In this document: positions 25,897 through 35,476 of the stretch, in pieces
Layout of the letters: every line of letters begins with the position of its first letter
Position numbering within the stretch: the stretch's first letter is position 1
Assembly: GCA_000470055.1 (NCBI GenBank)
Contig: HG326877.1
Location: forward strand, 1,191,661-1,255,660
Length of the DNA: 64,000 nucleotides
Direction of reading: 5' to 3'
Source: Campylobacter coli 76339
GTDB lineage: Bacteria > Campylobacterota > Campylobacteria > Campylobacterales > Campylobacteraceae
Made by a program: the position numbers and the translations under genes
Notes under the pieces: model-generated
Told to the model about the DNA's origin: nothing
Seen by the model: only the letters and a program-made list of their open reading frames with translations
Databases searched by the model: none

Positions 25897-27521
25897 GAAA
25901 AATATTTATCTTACTTAGCCTAAGCTTGGCATTTTTAAATGCCAATCAATACAACCTAGAAAGACTAAAACAAGAAGAAAATTCTTTAGCTAAGGATTAT
26001 TATATTTACCGTCTTTTAGAGAAAAAAGCGATAAGCAAAAAAGAAGCTGAAAGTTTAAATTCTCATATTTTTCGCTATGTCGGAAAAATCAAATCTGAAC
26101 TCGAAAAAATAATTCCTGTAAAAATTTTTATCGATCCTAAATACGCTCCGTGCTACAACTACACTAAAACCAACATACTCGACGCAAATCAAACTTGTCA
26201 AAGTGTAAGATTAAACTCGATAGCCTTTATAGCAAGTCTTGACAATGCTAGCAGAAGCACTTTGGCCGCAAAATTTAGCCCTCAAAGAAGTGATTTATCA
26301 AATCTGCTTTTAGCCTTTAACACTCCTGAGCCTATGGCCTATATTATTCAAAAAGAAGATGTTAATAGCTTTTTTAAACTTTATAATTATTCTAAAAAAT
26401 ATGACTTTGACTTAAATACTAGTTTTGCTAATAAATTGCCAACTCATGTAGGATTTAAAAATTTTGCACAAAACATTATCATAAAAAAAGAAAATCCTAA
26501 ATTTAGGGCTTCAATGTTAAAAATAGATCCAACTTTTGTAAATGAGGACTCTGCTTTTTATTTGGGAATCAACGCCTTAGCCTATAACAAAGAAGATCTT
26601 GCTTACAATTTCTTTGAAAAAGCGGCACAAACTTTTAAAATGCAAAGCAATAAAGATAATGCTGTATTTTGGATGTGGATGATTAAAAAAGATGATAAAG
26701 TTTTACAAACCTTAGCTAAAAGTCCTTCTTTAAATATCTATAGTCTTTATGCTAGAGAACTAACAAATTCTGAATTTCCAAAAATTGAAACTATAGAATC
26801 TATGGGCAAGAAAAAAAATAATTTCAATATGCAAGATCCTTTTGCATGGCAAAAGCTCAACAAACAAATTCGCGAAGCCAATGCAAGCCAACTTGACAAA
26901 CTGGCTAAAGAATTTAATTCAAAAGAAACCCTACCTGTTTATGCTTATATTTTAGAAAGAAAATCAAAATTTAAAAAGCATTATTTTATAATGCCTTATT
27001 ATGAATACATTAAAGATTACAACATCCCAAGACAAGCACTTATTTTAGCTATTGCTAGACAAGAAAGTCGTTTTATCCCTACTGCGATATCGGTTTCTTA
27101 TGCTTTAGGTATGATGCAATTTATGCCATTTTTAGCTAATCATATCGGCGAGAAGGAATTAAAAATCCCAAATTTTGATCAAGATTTTATGTTTAAACCA
27201 AAAAATGCCTATTATTTTGGAAATCATCATTTAAACTACTTAGAAAAACACTTAAAATCTCCTCTTTTTATCGCCTATGCTTATAATGGAGGTATAGGCT
27301 TTACCAATCGTATGCTTGCAAGGGATGATATGTTCAAACAGGGTAAATTCGAACCTTTCTTATCTATGGAATTTGTTCCTTATCAAGAAAGCCGAATTTA
27401 TGGAAAAAAAGTGTTAGCTAATTATATTGTGTATCGATATCTTCTGAACGATAGTATAAAGATTTCGGATATTTTTGAAACTTTAACTCAAAACAAGGCA
27501 GCTGATTTAAACAAATCTTAG
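25893..27521 (+). CDS. slt: Soluble lytic murein transglycosylase
   Basis: A 542-residue periplasmic enzyme that cleaves peptidoglycan glycan strands, leaving 1,6-anhydro ends. Signal peptide at the N-terminus (ILLSLSLAFLNA). A long helical superhelix precedes a C-terminal SLT domain with the catalytic Glu in ILAIARQESRF (about residue 393), ALGMMQFMPFLA and IAYAYNGGIGF. The start is GTG at 25893 with AAGGAG upstream. Its last 104 bp are antisense to the end of the neighbouring lipoprotein gene. Confidence 0.93.
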   Translation: MRKIFILLSLSLAFLNANQYNLERLKQEENSLAKDYYIYRLLEKKAISKKEAESLNSHIFRYVGKIKSELEKIIPVKIFIDPKYAPCYNYTKTNILDANQTCQSVRLNSIAFIASLDNASRSTLAAKFSPQRSDLSNLLLAFNTPEPMAYIIQKEDVNSFFKLYNYSKKYDFDLNTSFANKLPTHVGFKNFAQNIIIKKENPKFRASMLKIDPTFVNEDSAFYLGINALAYNKEDLAYNFFEKAAQTFKMQSNKDNAVFWMWMIKKDDKVLQTLAKSPSLNIYSLYARELTNSEFPKIETIESMGKKKNNFNMQDPFAWQKLNKQIREANASQLDKLAKEFNSKETLPVYAYILERKSKFKKHYFIMPYYEYIKDYNIPRQALILAIARQESRFIPTAISVSYALGMMQFMPFLANHIGEKELKIPNFDQDFMFKPKNAYYFGNHHLNYLEKHLKSPLFIAYAYNGGIGFTNRMLARDDMFKQGKFEPFLSMEFVPYQESRIYGKKVLANYIVYRYLLNDSIKISDIFETLTQNKAADLNKS

Positions 27522-27903
27522 CTACAATTTTATTTTCTTCTTTTATGCTTGGAAGAGTTATTTTTAAATATTGAGTATAGTGATTTTGTATTAAATATTT
27601 AAGAAACTCTTTATCAAGTTTTTCTATCTTAGCTTTTCTTTCATTGATAAAAATTTCTAAAGTTTCTATCTTTAAAGTATCAGGAGTAAGAGTCAAAGCA
27701 AAAATATCATCTTGACTGGCTTTATCCAAAACAGGGTTTAAATAAGACATGGTAATTACAGCATTTAATTTATCCTGAGTAATTTTGTATTTTTGAGCAA
27801 ACATTAAAGTTTGAGTTTTTAAATTTGCATCCACTATCGCTTCTTCTTTTAAAGAGCAAGCACTAAAAACTAAGGCAGCAAGAGCTAAGGTGTAAATCTT
27901 CAT
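27418..27903 (-). CDS. Putative lipoprotein of unknown function
   Basis: A 161-residue protein with a lipoprotein signal peptide: MKIYTLALAALVFSAC, with the lipobox LVFSAC giving Cys16 as the lipidated residue. The mature part is mostly charged helix with two cysteines near the C-terminus (KICLNQLPCFELKF). No family recognised. The 3' end overlaps slt on the other strand by 104 bp, and it is divergent from mobB across an AT-rich gap. Confidence 0.75.
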   Translation of the reverse strand: MKIYTLALAALVFSACSLKEEAIVDANLKTQTLMFAQKYKITQDKLNAVITMSYLNPVLDKASQDDIFALTLTPDTLKIETLEIFINERKAKIEKLDKEFLKYLIQNHYTQYLKITLPSIKEENKIVAKICLNQLPCFELKFQKYPKSLYYRSEDIDTQYN

Positions 27904-27963
27904 ATTTTTCCTAATTTTTTTCTATATTTTAACCTTTTAACTCTATTTTTTGGTTTAAAATAC

Positions 27964-27969
27964 TATAAT
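27964..27969 (+). promoter_or_regulatory. -10 box of the mobB-fbp-metG gene group
   Basis: A perfect TATAAT 27 bp before the mobB ATG at 27996, after the T-rich stretch expected of Campylobacter promoters. The genes downstream to 32368 are tightly packed and may share it. Confidence 0.6.
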
Positions 27970-27995
27970 TTACATTTTATTTTAGGAAAATAGTA

Positions 27996-28490
27996 ATGAA
28001 AAAATCAATCATAGCTTTTAGCGGTCCTTCAAATTCAGGCAAAACAACATTAATCACAAAAATTGCAAACGAATTTATAAAACAAAATCTAAAGGTTTTA
28101 ATCATTAAACACGATCCTGCAGATAAAGCTCAATTTGATATCAATGGCAAAGATAGTTTTAAATTTTTTCAAAGTGGTGCCGAAGTAATGGTTTTAAGCC
28201 CAACTCGCACAACTTTTTTCTCTCACGAAAAAAGAGATATATTAAGCGCCTTAAAAATAGCGCCTGATTTTGACTTATGTTTAGTTGAGGGATTAAAAAC
28301 CTTAGATCTACCGCGCATAAGCGTTTTTTGCAAAGAAATTGATGAAAGCTATTTTGCTTTTTCTAACGCTATTGCAAGCTATGAAAAAATTGATTCTTAT
28401 CCGAATTTAACTTGGCTTGATTTAAACGATGTGCAAGGAATTTGTAATTATATTTTAAAAAATGCAAAAAATTTACAAGGAGAATTATAA
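27996..28490 (+). CDS. mobB: Molybdopterin-guanine dinucleotide biosynthesis adapter protein MobB
   Basis: A 164-residue P-loop GTP-binding protein. Walker [16 protein letters not shown] (residues 9-23). [30 protein letters not shown] and [13 protein letters not shown] match MobB, which helps MobA attach GMP to molybdopterin for formate, nitrate and TMAO-type enzymes. The ATG has AGGAAAA upstream and the fbp start follows directly after its stop. Confidence 0.88.
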   Translation: MKKSIIAFSGPSNSGKTTLITKIANEFIKQNLKVLIIKHDPADKAQFDINGKDSFKFFQSGAEVMVLSPTRTTFFSHEKRDILSALKIAPDFDLCLVEGLKTLDLPRISVFCKEIDESYFAFSNAIASYEKIDSYPNLTWLDLNDVQGICNYILKNAKNLQGEL

Positions 28491-28491
28491 A

Positions 28492-29334
28492 ATGCAAGAA
28501 CTTATTTCCTATATACAAAAAGCAGTGATTGAAATTTCAAATGCTTTAAAATTTCCCGATACAAGCTATAGCCAAAACCAAAACTCCACAGGTGATACTC
28601 AACTTAAATTTGATGTTTTAAGCGATGAGATTATTACAAATACTTTAAGCCGATGCCCTAGCATTAAAGCTATCATTAGTGAAGAAAAAGATGAGATTTT
28701 AAATATTAATGAAAATGCAAAATTTGTTGTCGCCTATGATCCACTTGATGGTTCAAGCTTGATGGATGTTAATTTTGCTATAGGTTCTATTTTTGCTATT
28801 TATGAAGAAAAAGCAAGTGCTAAAAATTTAAAAGCTGCGCTTTATAGTATGTATGGAGCTCGTTTAGAGCTTGTTATTTGTGAAGATAAACCGAAACTTT
28901 ATCGTCTTGATAAAAATGATAAATTTGCTTTTGTAAAAGAGCTTCAAATGCAAGAAAAAGGTAAAATCAATGCCACAGGCGGTACTCAAAAATTTTGGGA
29001 AGAAAAGCATGCTAATTTTATCAAAAAATTATTCGATGAAGGTTATCGTTTAAGATATTCAGGGGCTATGGTAAGTGATATCAATCAAATTTTACTCAAA
29101 GGTGGTGGGCTTTTTAGCTATCCAGCAACCAGTGATGCACCTAAGGGTAAATTGCGTGCTTTTTTTGAAGTATTTCCTTTAGCATTTATTATAGAAAAAG
29201 CAGGAGGCAAAACCACAAATGGAGAAAATCATTCTTTACTAGAGCTTGATTTTGATAAAATTCATGCAACCACGCCTTGCTTTTTTGGCTCAAAATATGA
29301 AATTTCAGAACTTTTAAAGGCTTATAATGAGTGA
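28492..29334 (+). CDS. fbp: Fructose-1,6-bisphosphatase class I
   Basis: A 280-residue gluconeogenic phosphatase. The metal/phosphate motif [14 protein letters not shown] is at about residues 82-95, with ISEEKDE upstream. [23 protein letters not shown] is the C-terminal substrate part. I chose ATG 28492 ([12 protein letters not shown]), preceded by AAGGAG, rather than the ATG ten codons earlier. C. jejuni-type organisms lack a complete glycolytic route and rely on gluconeogenesis, which fits. The stop overlaps the next small gene. Confidence 0.95.
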   Translation: MQELISYIQKAVIEISNALKFPDTSYSQNQNSTGDTQLKFDVLSDEIITNTLSRCPSIKAIISEEKDEILNINENAKFVVAYDPLDGSSLMDVNFAIGSIFAIYEEKASAKNLKAALYSMYGARLELVICEDKPKLYRLDKNDKFAFVKELQMQEKGKINATGGTQKFWEEKHANFIKKLFDEGYRLRYSGAMVSDINQILLKGGGLFSYPATSDAPKGKLRAFFEVFPLAFIIEKAGGKTTNGENHSLLELDFDKIHATTPCFFGSKYEISELLKAYNE

Positions 29335-29523
29335 AACAAGAGATGAATTTGAACAAGATTTAGATAAAAAAAAGAAATTCTAAACTCTTGTCAAAGCTCA
29401 AAAGGTTTAAAGTCTTGCTATAATTGCGATGAAATTTTTAATTGCTCTACGAGAAAAGATTATGTAGATGCAGTTTATAATAGTATGTCTAAGGGTAAAA
29501 CCGAAGGCGGATTTGATTTTTAA
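29327..29523 (+). pseudogene. Small cysteine-rich protein gene, frame broken at an A8 run
   Basis: From ATG 29327 (overlapping fbp, AAAGG upstream) the frame reads [18 protein letters not shown] and stops early at TAA. One more A in the run of eight before GAAATTC continues it as EILNSCQSSKGLKS, then CYNCDEIFNC and SMSKGKTEGGFDF, stopping at 29521-29523 just before metG. The restored 65-residue product has a C-x7-C-x2-C-x5-C set suggesting metal binding or disulfides. A small conserved gene occupies this slot between fbp and metG in C. jejuni as I remember it. Function unknown. Confidence 0.7.
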
Positions 29524-29532
29524 AGGAATAAA

Positions 29533-31419
29533 ATGCGTTATCTTACAACTCCAATTTATTATGTAAATGATGTACCTCACTTAGGACATGCTTATACCAC
29601 CATTATTGCGGACACTTTGGCTAGATTTTATCGTTTGCAAGGGCATGAAACTAGACTGTTAACAGGTACTGATGAGCACGGACAAAAAATAGAACAAGCA
29701 GCAAAAACAAAAAATTCAACCCCAAAAGAATACGCCGATAAAATCAGCTCTGAATTTAAAAAACTTTGGGATGAGTTTGAAATCACTTATGACATATACG
29801 CAAGAACAACTGATACTAGACATGTTGAATTTGTTAAAGCTATGTTTTTAAAAATGTGGCAAAAAGGAGATATTTATAAGGATGAATACGAAGGACATTA
29901 TTGCATTTCATGTGAAAGTTTTTTTACAAAAAGTCAACTTATAAATGAATGCGGATGTCCTGATTGTGGCAAGGATACTTCTTTATTAAAGGAAGAAAGT
30001 TATTTTTTTAAACTGTCAAAGTATCAAGATAAAATTCTTCAATGGTATGATAAAGAAGATCCTATCCTGCCTAAAAATAAAAAAAATGAATTGGTTAATT
30101 TTGTCCAAAGTGGACTTAAAGATCTTTCTATCACTCGAACAAGTTTTGATTGGGGTATTAAAATTCCAGAAGAAATCAAAGATGATAAGCATATCATTTA
30201 TGTATGGCTTGATGCGCTTTTTATTTATATAAGCTCTCTTGATTACCAAAGCCAAGGAGAGAATGCTAAATTTTGGCCAGCTCACATACACTTAGTAGGC
30301 AAGGATATCTTGCGTTTTCATGCGATTTATTGGCCAGCTTTCTTAATGAGCGTGGATTTGCCTTTGCCTAAATTTATCGGTGCGCACGGTTGGTGGACTA
30401 AAGAGGGCGAAAAAATGAGCAAATCTAAAGGCAATGTTGTAAAACCTAAAGAAGTAGTAGATGCTTATGGTTTAGAGGCTTTTAGATACTTCCTGTTAAG
30501 AGAAGTTCCATTTGGCAATGATGGTGATTTTAGCGAAAGTGTTTTGATTAACAGAATCAATGCAGAACTAAGTAATGAATTTGGCAATTTGCTTAACCGC
30601 ATTATAGGAATGAGTATGAAATACAACCAAGGCGATATTTCTCAAGAAGGTGTTTTGGAATTTTATAAAAACGAACTTGATACAGCCAAAGAACACTTAG
30701 ATAGTGCTATAAACTTTTTAGAAAATCTACAATGCAATCGCTATCTAGAAGAGCTTTTTAAAGCCTTAAGTGTTGCAAATTTAGCCATTAGCAAATACGA
30801 ACCTTGGAATTTAATCAAAGCAGATAAAATCAAAGAAGCCAATGCTCTCATAGGGCTTTGCGCAAATATCTTAGCTAAAACAAGTCTTTTATTAAGCCCT
30901 ACTCTACCAAAATCTTGTCAAAAGGTGGGTTTGGCTTTAAATTTTGAAATTTCACCTACAAATTATCAAAAACTTATATTACAAAATGAACTTTTGGATT
31001 TTAAAGCTAGTACTTGCGAAGCTTTATTTCCAAAAGTAGAAAAACCTCTTTTAGCTCAGGAAGAAAAACAAGAAGTTAAAAAAGAAGAAAAGCCGAAAAT
31101 CAAAATCGACGATTTTGCAAAAATAGAGATCAAAGTGGCTAAGGTAATTGATTGCCAAAATATAGAAGGCAGTGAAAAGCTTTTAAAATTTAAACTCGAA
31201 CTTGATAATAAAGAAATTCGTCAAGTGCTTTCAGGTATTGCTAAGTATTATAAAGCAAGTGATTTGATAGGAAAGCAAGTTTGTGTTATAAGCAATCTTA
31301 AAAAAGCCAAAATTTTTGGGCATGAAAGCGATGGTATGATACTTTCTGCAAAAAGCGGGGATAAGCTTGTGCTCATAAGCCCTGAACAACTTGTAGAAAA
31401 CGGCTCTTTAGTAGGCTAG
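29533..31419 (+). CDS. metG: Methionyl-tRNA synthetase
   Basis: A 628-residue class I synthetase. HIGH-type motif in YYVNDVPHLGHAYT; a zinc-knuckle insert CISC...CGCPDCGK (about residues 121-145); KMSKSKGNVVKPKEV (about 296). The C-terminal region (about 530-628, FAKIEIKVAKVIDC...GMILSA) is the tRNA-binding OB-fold that lets the enzyme dimerise. An AAAGGA site precedes the ATG. The following gene starts immediately after its stop. Confidence 0.96.
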   Translation: MRYLTTPIYYVNDVPHLGHAYTTIIADTLARFYRLQGHETRLLTGTDEHGQKIEQAAKTKNSTPKEYADKISSEFKKLWDEFEITYDIYARTTDTRHVEFVKAMFLKMWQKGDIYKDEYEGHYCISCESFFTKSQLINECGCPDCGKDTSLLKEESYFFKLSKYQDKILQWYDKEDPILPKNKKNELVNFVQSGLKDLSITRTSFDWGIKIPEEIKDDKHIIYVWLDALFIYISSLDYQSQGENAKFWPAHIHLVGKDILRFHAIYWPAFLMSVDLPLPKFIGAHGWWTKEGEKMSKSKGNVVKPKEVVDAYGLEAFRYFLLREVPFGNDGDFSESVLINRINAELSNEFGNLLNRIIGMSMKYNQGDISQEGVLEFYKNELDTAKEHLDSAINFLENLQCNRYLEELFKALSVANLAISKYEPWNLIKADKIKEANALIGLCANILAKTSLLLSPTLPKSCQKVGLALNFEISPTNYQKLILQNELLDFKASTCEALFPKVEKPLLAQEEKQEVKKEEKPKIKIDDFAKIEIKVAKVIDCQNIEGSEKLLKFKLELDNKEIRQVLSGIAKYYKASDLIGKQVCVISNLKKAKIFGHESDGMILSAKSGDKLVLISPEQLVENGSLVG

Positions 31420-31420
31420 A

Positions 31421-32368
31421 ATGAATATTAGCAATCTAAGCGAACTCATTCATGCAAATATGCTTAATGAAGGCAGTGTTTTAAGCGTTACAGGCTTTGC
31501 ATTAAGTCTTCATGAGCTTAAAAATGGTTTCGCTTTTTTTAGCAATAACGAAAAAGAAATAATCCAAGCAGTACAAAAAGGTGCATTTGCGATTGTTTCA
31601 GAGCATGAGTTTTGTATTAATGATAAAGAAATTTATTATCTTCAGGTGGATAATCTAGAATCAGCCTTAATTAAACTCTTGCGTTTTTTATGCGAAGAAA
31701 AAGAGTGTGAATTTTTAGCACTTCAAGCTTATGAGCTAGGAATCTGTAAGGCATTTTCTTTAAACATTTTAAAAGGAAATATATTTATAGATTTTAACTC
31801 GCTTATCAAGGCTAAAAAGGGTGAAATTTTTTGTTTTAGTGATGAAAATTATTTGCTTCAAATTTGCGCGTCATTGACAGTCTTAAAAGAAGCAAATTTT
31901 ACCCTACTTTCTCGTTCTAGCTTTTTTTTTACGACTTTGGTTTGCGATAATTTGTATTTTAAAAACTTAAATCTTCCCTTTATCTACGCCAAAATTTTTG
32001 CAAAAATTATGTTTTATCTTAAAGAAAAAAATACAAAAATGAGTTTTGATTTTAACAAAATAGATGATTTTAAAATTTATTTTATGGATGAAAATTTTAA
32101 TATTGCTGAATTTGGCTCAAGTGCAAGAGCATTTATCATCGTAAGCAATCAAGATACTTTTGATTTTTGGCAAGAAAATTTTAAAAATATAAAGGGTTTC
32201 AAAACCGCTTTGCATAATTCACTATTTTGCGATTTTTCATACGATAAACTTTTAGATCTTAAAAGCTTAAAAAATTTTAAATACTGTCTTCTTTTAGAAG
32301 ATTATGAGGCTTTTGAGTATGAATTTAAAAATAAAGAAAATCAATCCCCAAGCTTATTTTTAAACTGA
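31421..32368 (+). CDS. Conserved hypothetical protein with MurE/MurF-like N-terminus
   Basis: A 315-residue protein. The first 90 residues (GSVLSVTGFALSLHELKNGFAFF...IIQAVQKGAFAIVSEHEF) resemble the N-terminal substrate-binding domain of Mur ligases, in which a 'G-x-x-x-D/S-x-R-x-v-x-x-G-x-l-F-f-A' strand precedes 'A-x-x-x-G-A-x-a-i-v'. No ATP-binding P-loop follows, so it is not a ligase. The remainder is aromatic-rich and unrecognised. Its 3' end overlaps the convergent ogt by 28 bp. Confidence 0.65.
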   Translation: MNISNLSELIHANMLNEGSVLSVTGFALSLHELKNGFAFFSNNEKEIIQAVQKGAFAIVSEHEFCINDKEIYYLQVDNLESALIKLLRFLCEEKECEFLALQAYELGICKAFSLNILKGNIFIDFNSLIKAKKGEIFCFSDENYLLQICASLTVLKEANFTLLSRSSFFFTTLVCDNLYFKNLNLPFIYAKIFAKIMFYLKEKNTKMSFDFNKIDDFKIYFMDENFNIAEFGSSARAFIIVSNQDTFDFWQENFKNIKGFKTALHNSLFCDFSYDKLLDLKSLKNFKYCLLLEDYEAFEYEFKNKENQSPSLFLN

Positions 32369-32817
32369 CTTAAATCAACCCCCTCGCATTCTAGCAAAAA
32401 TCTTTTTATAGCAAGACCGCCATTATATCCACCTAAACCATTGCTAGCTATTACCCTATGGCAAGGGATAAAAATAGGAATTAAATTTTTAGAATTTGCA
32501 TTACCCACCGCACGAAAAGCTTTAGGATGATTGATATTTATAGCTACTTCTTTATAGGTAGCAAGCTTTGCATAAGGGATATTTATCAACTCTTTATACA
32601 CTTTTTGTTCAAATTCACTCCCTTGTATCCATAAAGGTGTTTGAAATTTTTGAAGTTTTTTAGTAAAATAAAGACTGAGTTCTTCTTTGGCAAATTCAAG
32701 CAAAGAGCAAGTATTTTCAATATCTAAATAATCACAAAAATCAATTCTTGTTAAGAAATCACCATTACTATGTAGAGATAAGTAACAAAAAGGTAATTTG
32801 TAATAAACTTTAAACAT
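32341..32817 (-). CDS. ogt: Methylated-DNA--protein-cysteine methyltransferase
   Basis: A 158-residue suicide repair protein that transfers O6-alkyl groups from guanine to its own cysteine. The active site IPCHRVIASNGLGGYNGG is at about residues 118-135. The DNA-binding helix YKELINIPYAKLATYKEVA and arginine finger KAFRAVGNANSKN are also present. The N-terminal domain lacks the Ada-type zinc site. It is a single-gene unit between two plus-strand genes. Confidence 0.94.
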   Translation of the reverse strand: MFKVYYKLPFCYLSLHSNGDFLTRIDFCDYLDIENTCSLLEFAKEELSLYFTKKLQKFQTPLWIQGSEFEQKVYKELINIPYAKLATYKEVAININHPKAFRAVGNANSKNLIPIFIPCHRVIASNGLGGYNGGLAIKRFLLECEGVDLSQFKNKLGD

Positions 32818-32842
32818 ATTTTATCCTTTAAATGGCTAGAAT

Positions 32843-32848
32843 TATACT
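32843..32848 (+). promoter_or_regulatory. -10 box of acnB
   Basis: TATACT preceded by AATTA, 24 bp upstream of the acnB ATG, with an AAGGAG ribosome site between them. Confidence 0.55.
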
Positions 32849-32871
32849 AAAAAAGATTTAAGGAGTAAAAA

Positions 32872-35418
32872 ATGTCTTTTATGCAGGATTATAACAAGCT
32901 TGTTGAAGAAAGAGCAGCTTTGGGAATTCCACCCCTTCCTTTAAATGTAGAACAAACCAAAGAACTTTGTGAACTTTTAAAAACTCAAAATGATGAAAAA
33001 TTAGTATCTTTATTGCAAAATCGTGTCAATCCTGGCGTTGATGATGCAGCCTTGATAAAATGCGAATTTCTAGATGGAATTTTAAAAAATAAATTTCAAG
33101 CTCCAGCTATAGATAAAAAACTTGCTTTAAAAATGCTTGAAACAATGTTAGGCGGTTATAATGTAAAAGTTTTAATCGATGCCTTAAAAGATGAAAGTAT
33201 AGCTAGCGATGCAGCAGAAGTGCTTAAAAATATCATCTTTGTACATGATAATTTCCACACTATAGCAGAACTTAGCAAAAGCAATAAGCATGCTAAAGCT
33301 GTTTTAGAAAGCTGGGCAAATGCAGATTGGTTTAATAAAAAAGAAAAACTACCTCAAGTGATTCAATGTGTGGTTTTTAAAGTAGCAGGAGAAACCAATA
33401 CAGATGACTTAAGCCCTGCTGGTGATGCTTTTACAAGAAGTGATATCCCTTTGCATGCTAATGCTATGCTAAAAGTAAGACAAGTAGGTTCTTTAGAAAA
33501 AATCAAAGAACTCAAAAAAAGCGGTCGTGAAGTTGTATATGTAGGCGATGTAGTAGGTACAGGCTCAAGTAGAAAATCTGCGATCAATTCTATACAATGG
33601 CATCTAGGAAAAGAAATCGACGGTGTACCAAACAAACATAGTGGTGGTATAGTAATGGGTTCAACCATAGCTCCTATTTTCTTTAACACAGCTCAAGATA
33701 GCGGTGCTTTGCCTATTATTTGTGATGTATCTAATCTAGAAATGGGAGATGAGTTTGAGATTCATCCTTACGAAGGAAAGATTGTAAAAAATGGTTCGGT
33801 TATCGCAGAGTTTAAGCTCAGTCCAAATACTATCTTAGATGAAGTTAGAGCAGGAGGAAGAATTCCACTTATCATAGGTCGTGGACTTTGTACTAAAGCT
33901 AGAGAATTCTTAGGAATGGAAAATGAAAATATCTTTACCAAACCAGAACAGCCTGAAGCTTCAAGCGGTGGATATACTTTAGCTCAAAAAATGCTAGGAC
34001 GTGCCTGTGGAGTTGAAGGTGTGCGTCCAGGTATGTATATAGAACCTCGCACGCTTACTGTAGGTTCTCAAGATACTACAGGTCCTATGACAAGAGATGA
34101 GATTAAAGAGCTTGCAAGTTTAGGATTTAATGCGGATTTTGTAATGCAAAGTTTTTGCCACACTGCTGCTTATCCAAAAGTTAGCGACTCAAACTTACAT
34201 AAAACTTTACCGAATTTCATGACAAGTCGTGGCGGGGTAAGCTTAAAACCAGGCGATGGGGTAATTCACTCTTGGCTTAACCGTTTTGTTTTACCTGATA
34301 CAGTAGGAACAGGTGGGGATTCTCATACTCGTTTTCCTATAGGAATTTCATTTCCTGCAGGAAGTGGACTTGTAGCTTTTGCTGCAGTAACTGGCTCTAT
34401 GCCTTTAAATGTGCCTGAAAGTGTTTTGGTGCGCTTTAGCGGAGAATTACAAGCTGGAGTTACCTTAAGAGATCTTGTAAACGCTATACCTTATTATGCG
34501 ATCAAACAAGGACAACTTACCGTTGAAAAGAAAAATAAAAAGAATATTTTTGCAGGAAAAATTTTAGAAATCGAAGGCTTGCCAAATTTAAAAGTAGAAC
34601 AAGCTTTTGAGCTAAGTGATGCTAGTGCGGAAAGAAGTGCTGCTGCTTGTAGCGTTGATTTAAGTATTGAAAGTGTAAGCGAGTACATCAAATCAAACAT
34701 TACTCTTATAGAAGCGATGATAGAAGCAGGATATGAAGATAAAGCTACCCTTGCTAGAAGAGCGGATAAGATGAGAGAATGGCTTAAAAATCCTACTCTT
34801 TTAAGAGCAGATAAAGACGCAAAATATGCATATATCATCGATATCAATCTTAACGACATCAAAGAGCCAATTCTAGCTTGCCCTAACGATCCTGATGATG
34901 TGGCGACCTTAAGTGAAATTTTAGCAGATGATAATCGCCCAAAAAATATTGACGAAGTTTTTGTAGGCTCATGTATGACAAATATAGGACATTATAGAGC
35001 TTTAGGAGAGATTTTAAAAGATAAAGGTATGTTAAAAACTAGACTTTGGGTTGTTCCACCAACAAAAATGGATAAGGCACAACTCACCAAAGAAGGATAT
35101 TACAGTATCTTTGGTTCTGCTGGTGCAAGAATAGAAGTTCCAGGTTGTTCGCTATGCATGGGAAATCAAGCAAGAGTAAACGATGGCGCTGTTGTTTTCT
35201 CAACTTCTACAAGAAACTTTGATAATCGTATGGGTATGGGCGCTAAAGTATATCTAGGAAGTGCTGAACTTGCAGCAGTTTGTGCGATTTTAGGTAAAAT
35301 CCCAAGCAAAGAAGAATATTTGCAAATTGTAAGTGATAAATTAAATGATGCGCACAAAGCAAATATTTACAAGTATCTCAATTTTAATGAAATTGATAAT
35401 TTTAAACTAGATAATTAA
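32872..35418 (+). CDS. acnB: Aconitate hydratase B
   Basis: An 848-residue TCA-cycle enzyme (citrate to isocitrate) of the AcnB type, with the HEAT-like domain first and the swivel domain before the catalytic domains. The 4Fe-4S ligands are visible as [10 protein letters not shown] (about residue 702) and [13 protein letters not shown] (about 761-773). [12 protein letters not shown] and [23 protein letters not shown] are further active-site segments. Full length with a strong AAGGAG site. AcnB proteins can also bind mRNA when the cluster is lost. Confidence 0.97.
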   Translation: MSFMQDYNKLVEERAALGIPPLPLNVEQTKELCELLKTQNDEKLVSLLQNRVNPGVDDAALIKCEFLDGILKNKFQAPAIDKKLALKMLETMLGGYNVKVLIDALKDESIASDAAEVLKNIIFVHDNFHTIAELSKSNKHAKAVLESWANADWFNKKEKLPQVIQCVVFKVAGETNTDDLSPAGDAFTRSDIPLHANAMLKVRQVGSLEKIKELKKSGREVVYVGDVVGTGSSRKSAINSIQWHLGKEIDGVPNKHSGGIVMGSTIAPIFFNTAQDSGALPIICDVSNLEMGDEFEIHPYEGKIVKNGSVIAEFKLSPNTILDEVRAGGRIPLIIGRGLCTKAREFLGMENENIFTKPEQPEASSGGYTLAQKMLGRACGVEGVRPGMYIEPRTLTVGSQDTTGPMTRDEIKELASLGFNADFVMQSFCHTAAYPKVSDSNLHKTLPNFMTSRGGVSLKPGDGVIHSWLNRFVLPDTVGTGGDSHTRFPIGISFPAGSGLVAFAAVTGSMPLNVPESVLVRFSGELQAGVTLRDLVNAIPYYAIKQGQLTVEKKNKKNIFAGKILEIEGLPNLKVEQAFELSDASAERSAAACSVDLSIESVSEYIKSNITLIEAMIEAGYEDKATLARRADKMREWLKNPTLLRADKDAKYAYIIDINLNDIKEPILACPNDPDDVATLSEILADDNRPKNIDEVFVGSCMTNIGHYRALGEILKDKGMLKTRLWVVPPTKMDKAQLTKEGYYSIFGSAGARIEVPGCSLCMGNQARVNDGAVVFSTSTRNFDNRMGMGAKVYLGSAELAAVCAILGKIPSKEEYLQIVSDKLNDAHKANIYKYLNFNEIDNFKLDN

Positions 35419-35444
35419 TCCAAATTTAAAGCATATTTGGGTTA
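35416..35444. other. Hairpin after acnB
   Basis: TAATCCAAAT (35416-35425) can pair with ATTTGGGTTA (35435-35444), 10 bp with one G-U pair and a 9-nt loop. It begins at the acnB stop codon. No U run follows, so it may stabilise the acnB 3' end or act as a weak terminator before the next gene. Confidence 0.35.
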
Positions 35445-35476
35445 AAATTATGGATTAAAAATTTCAAAGGATAAAA

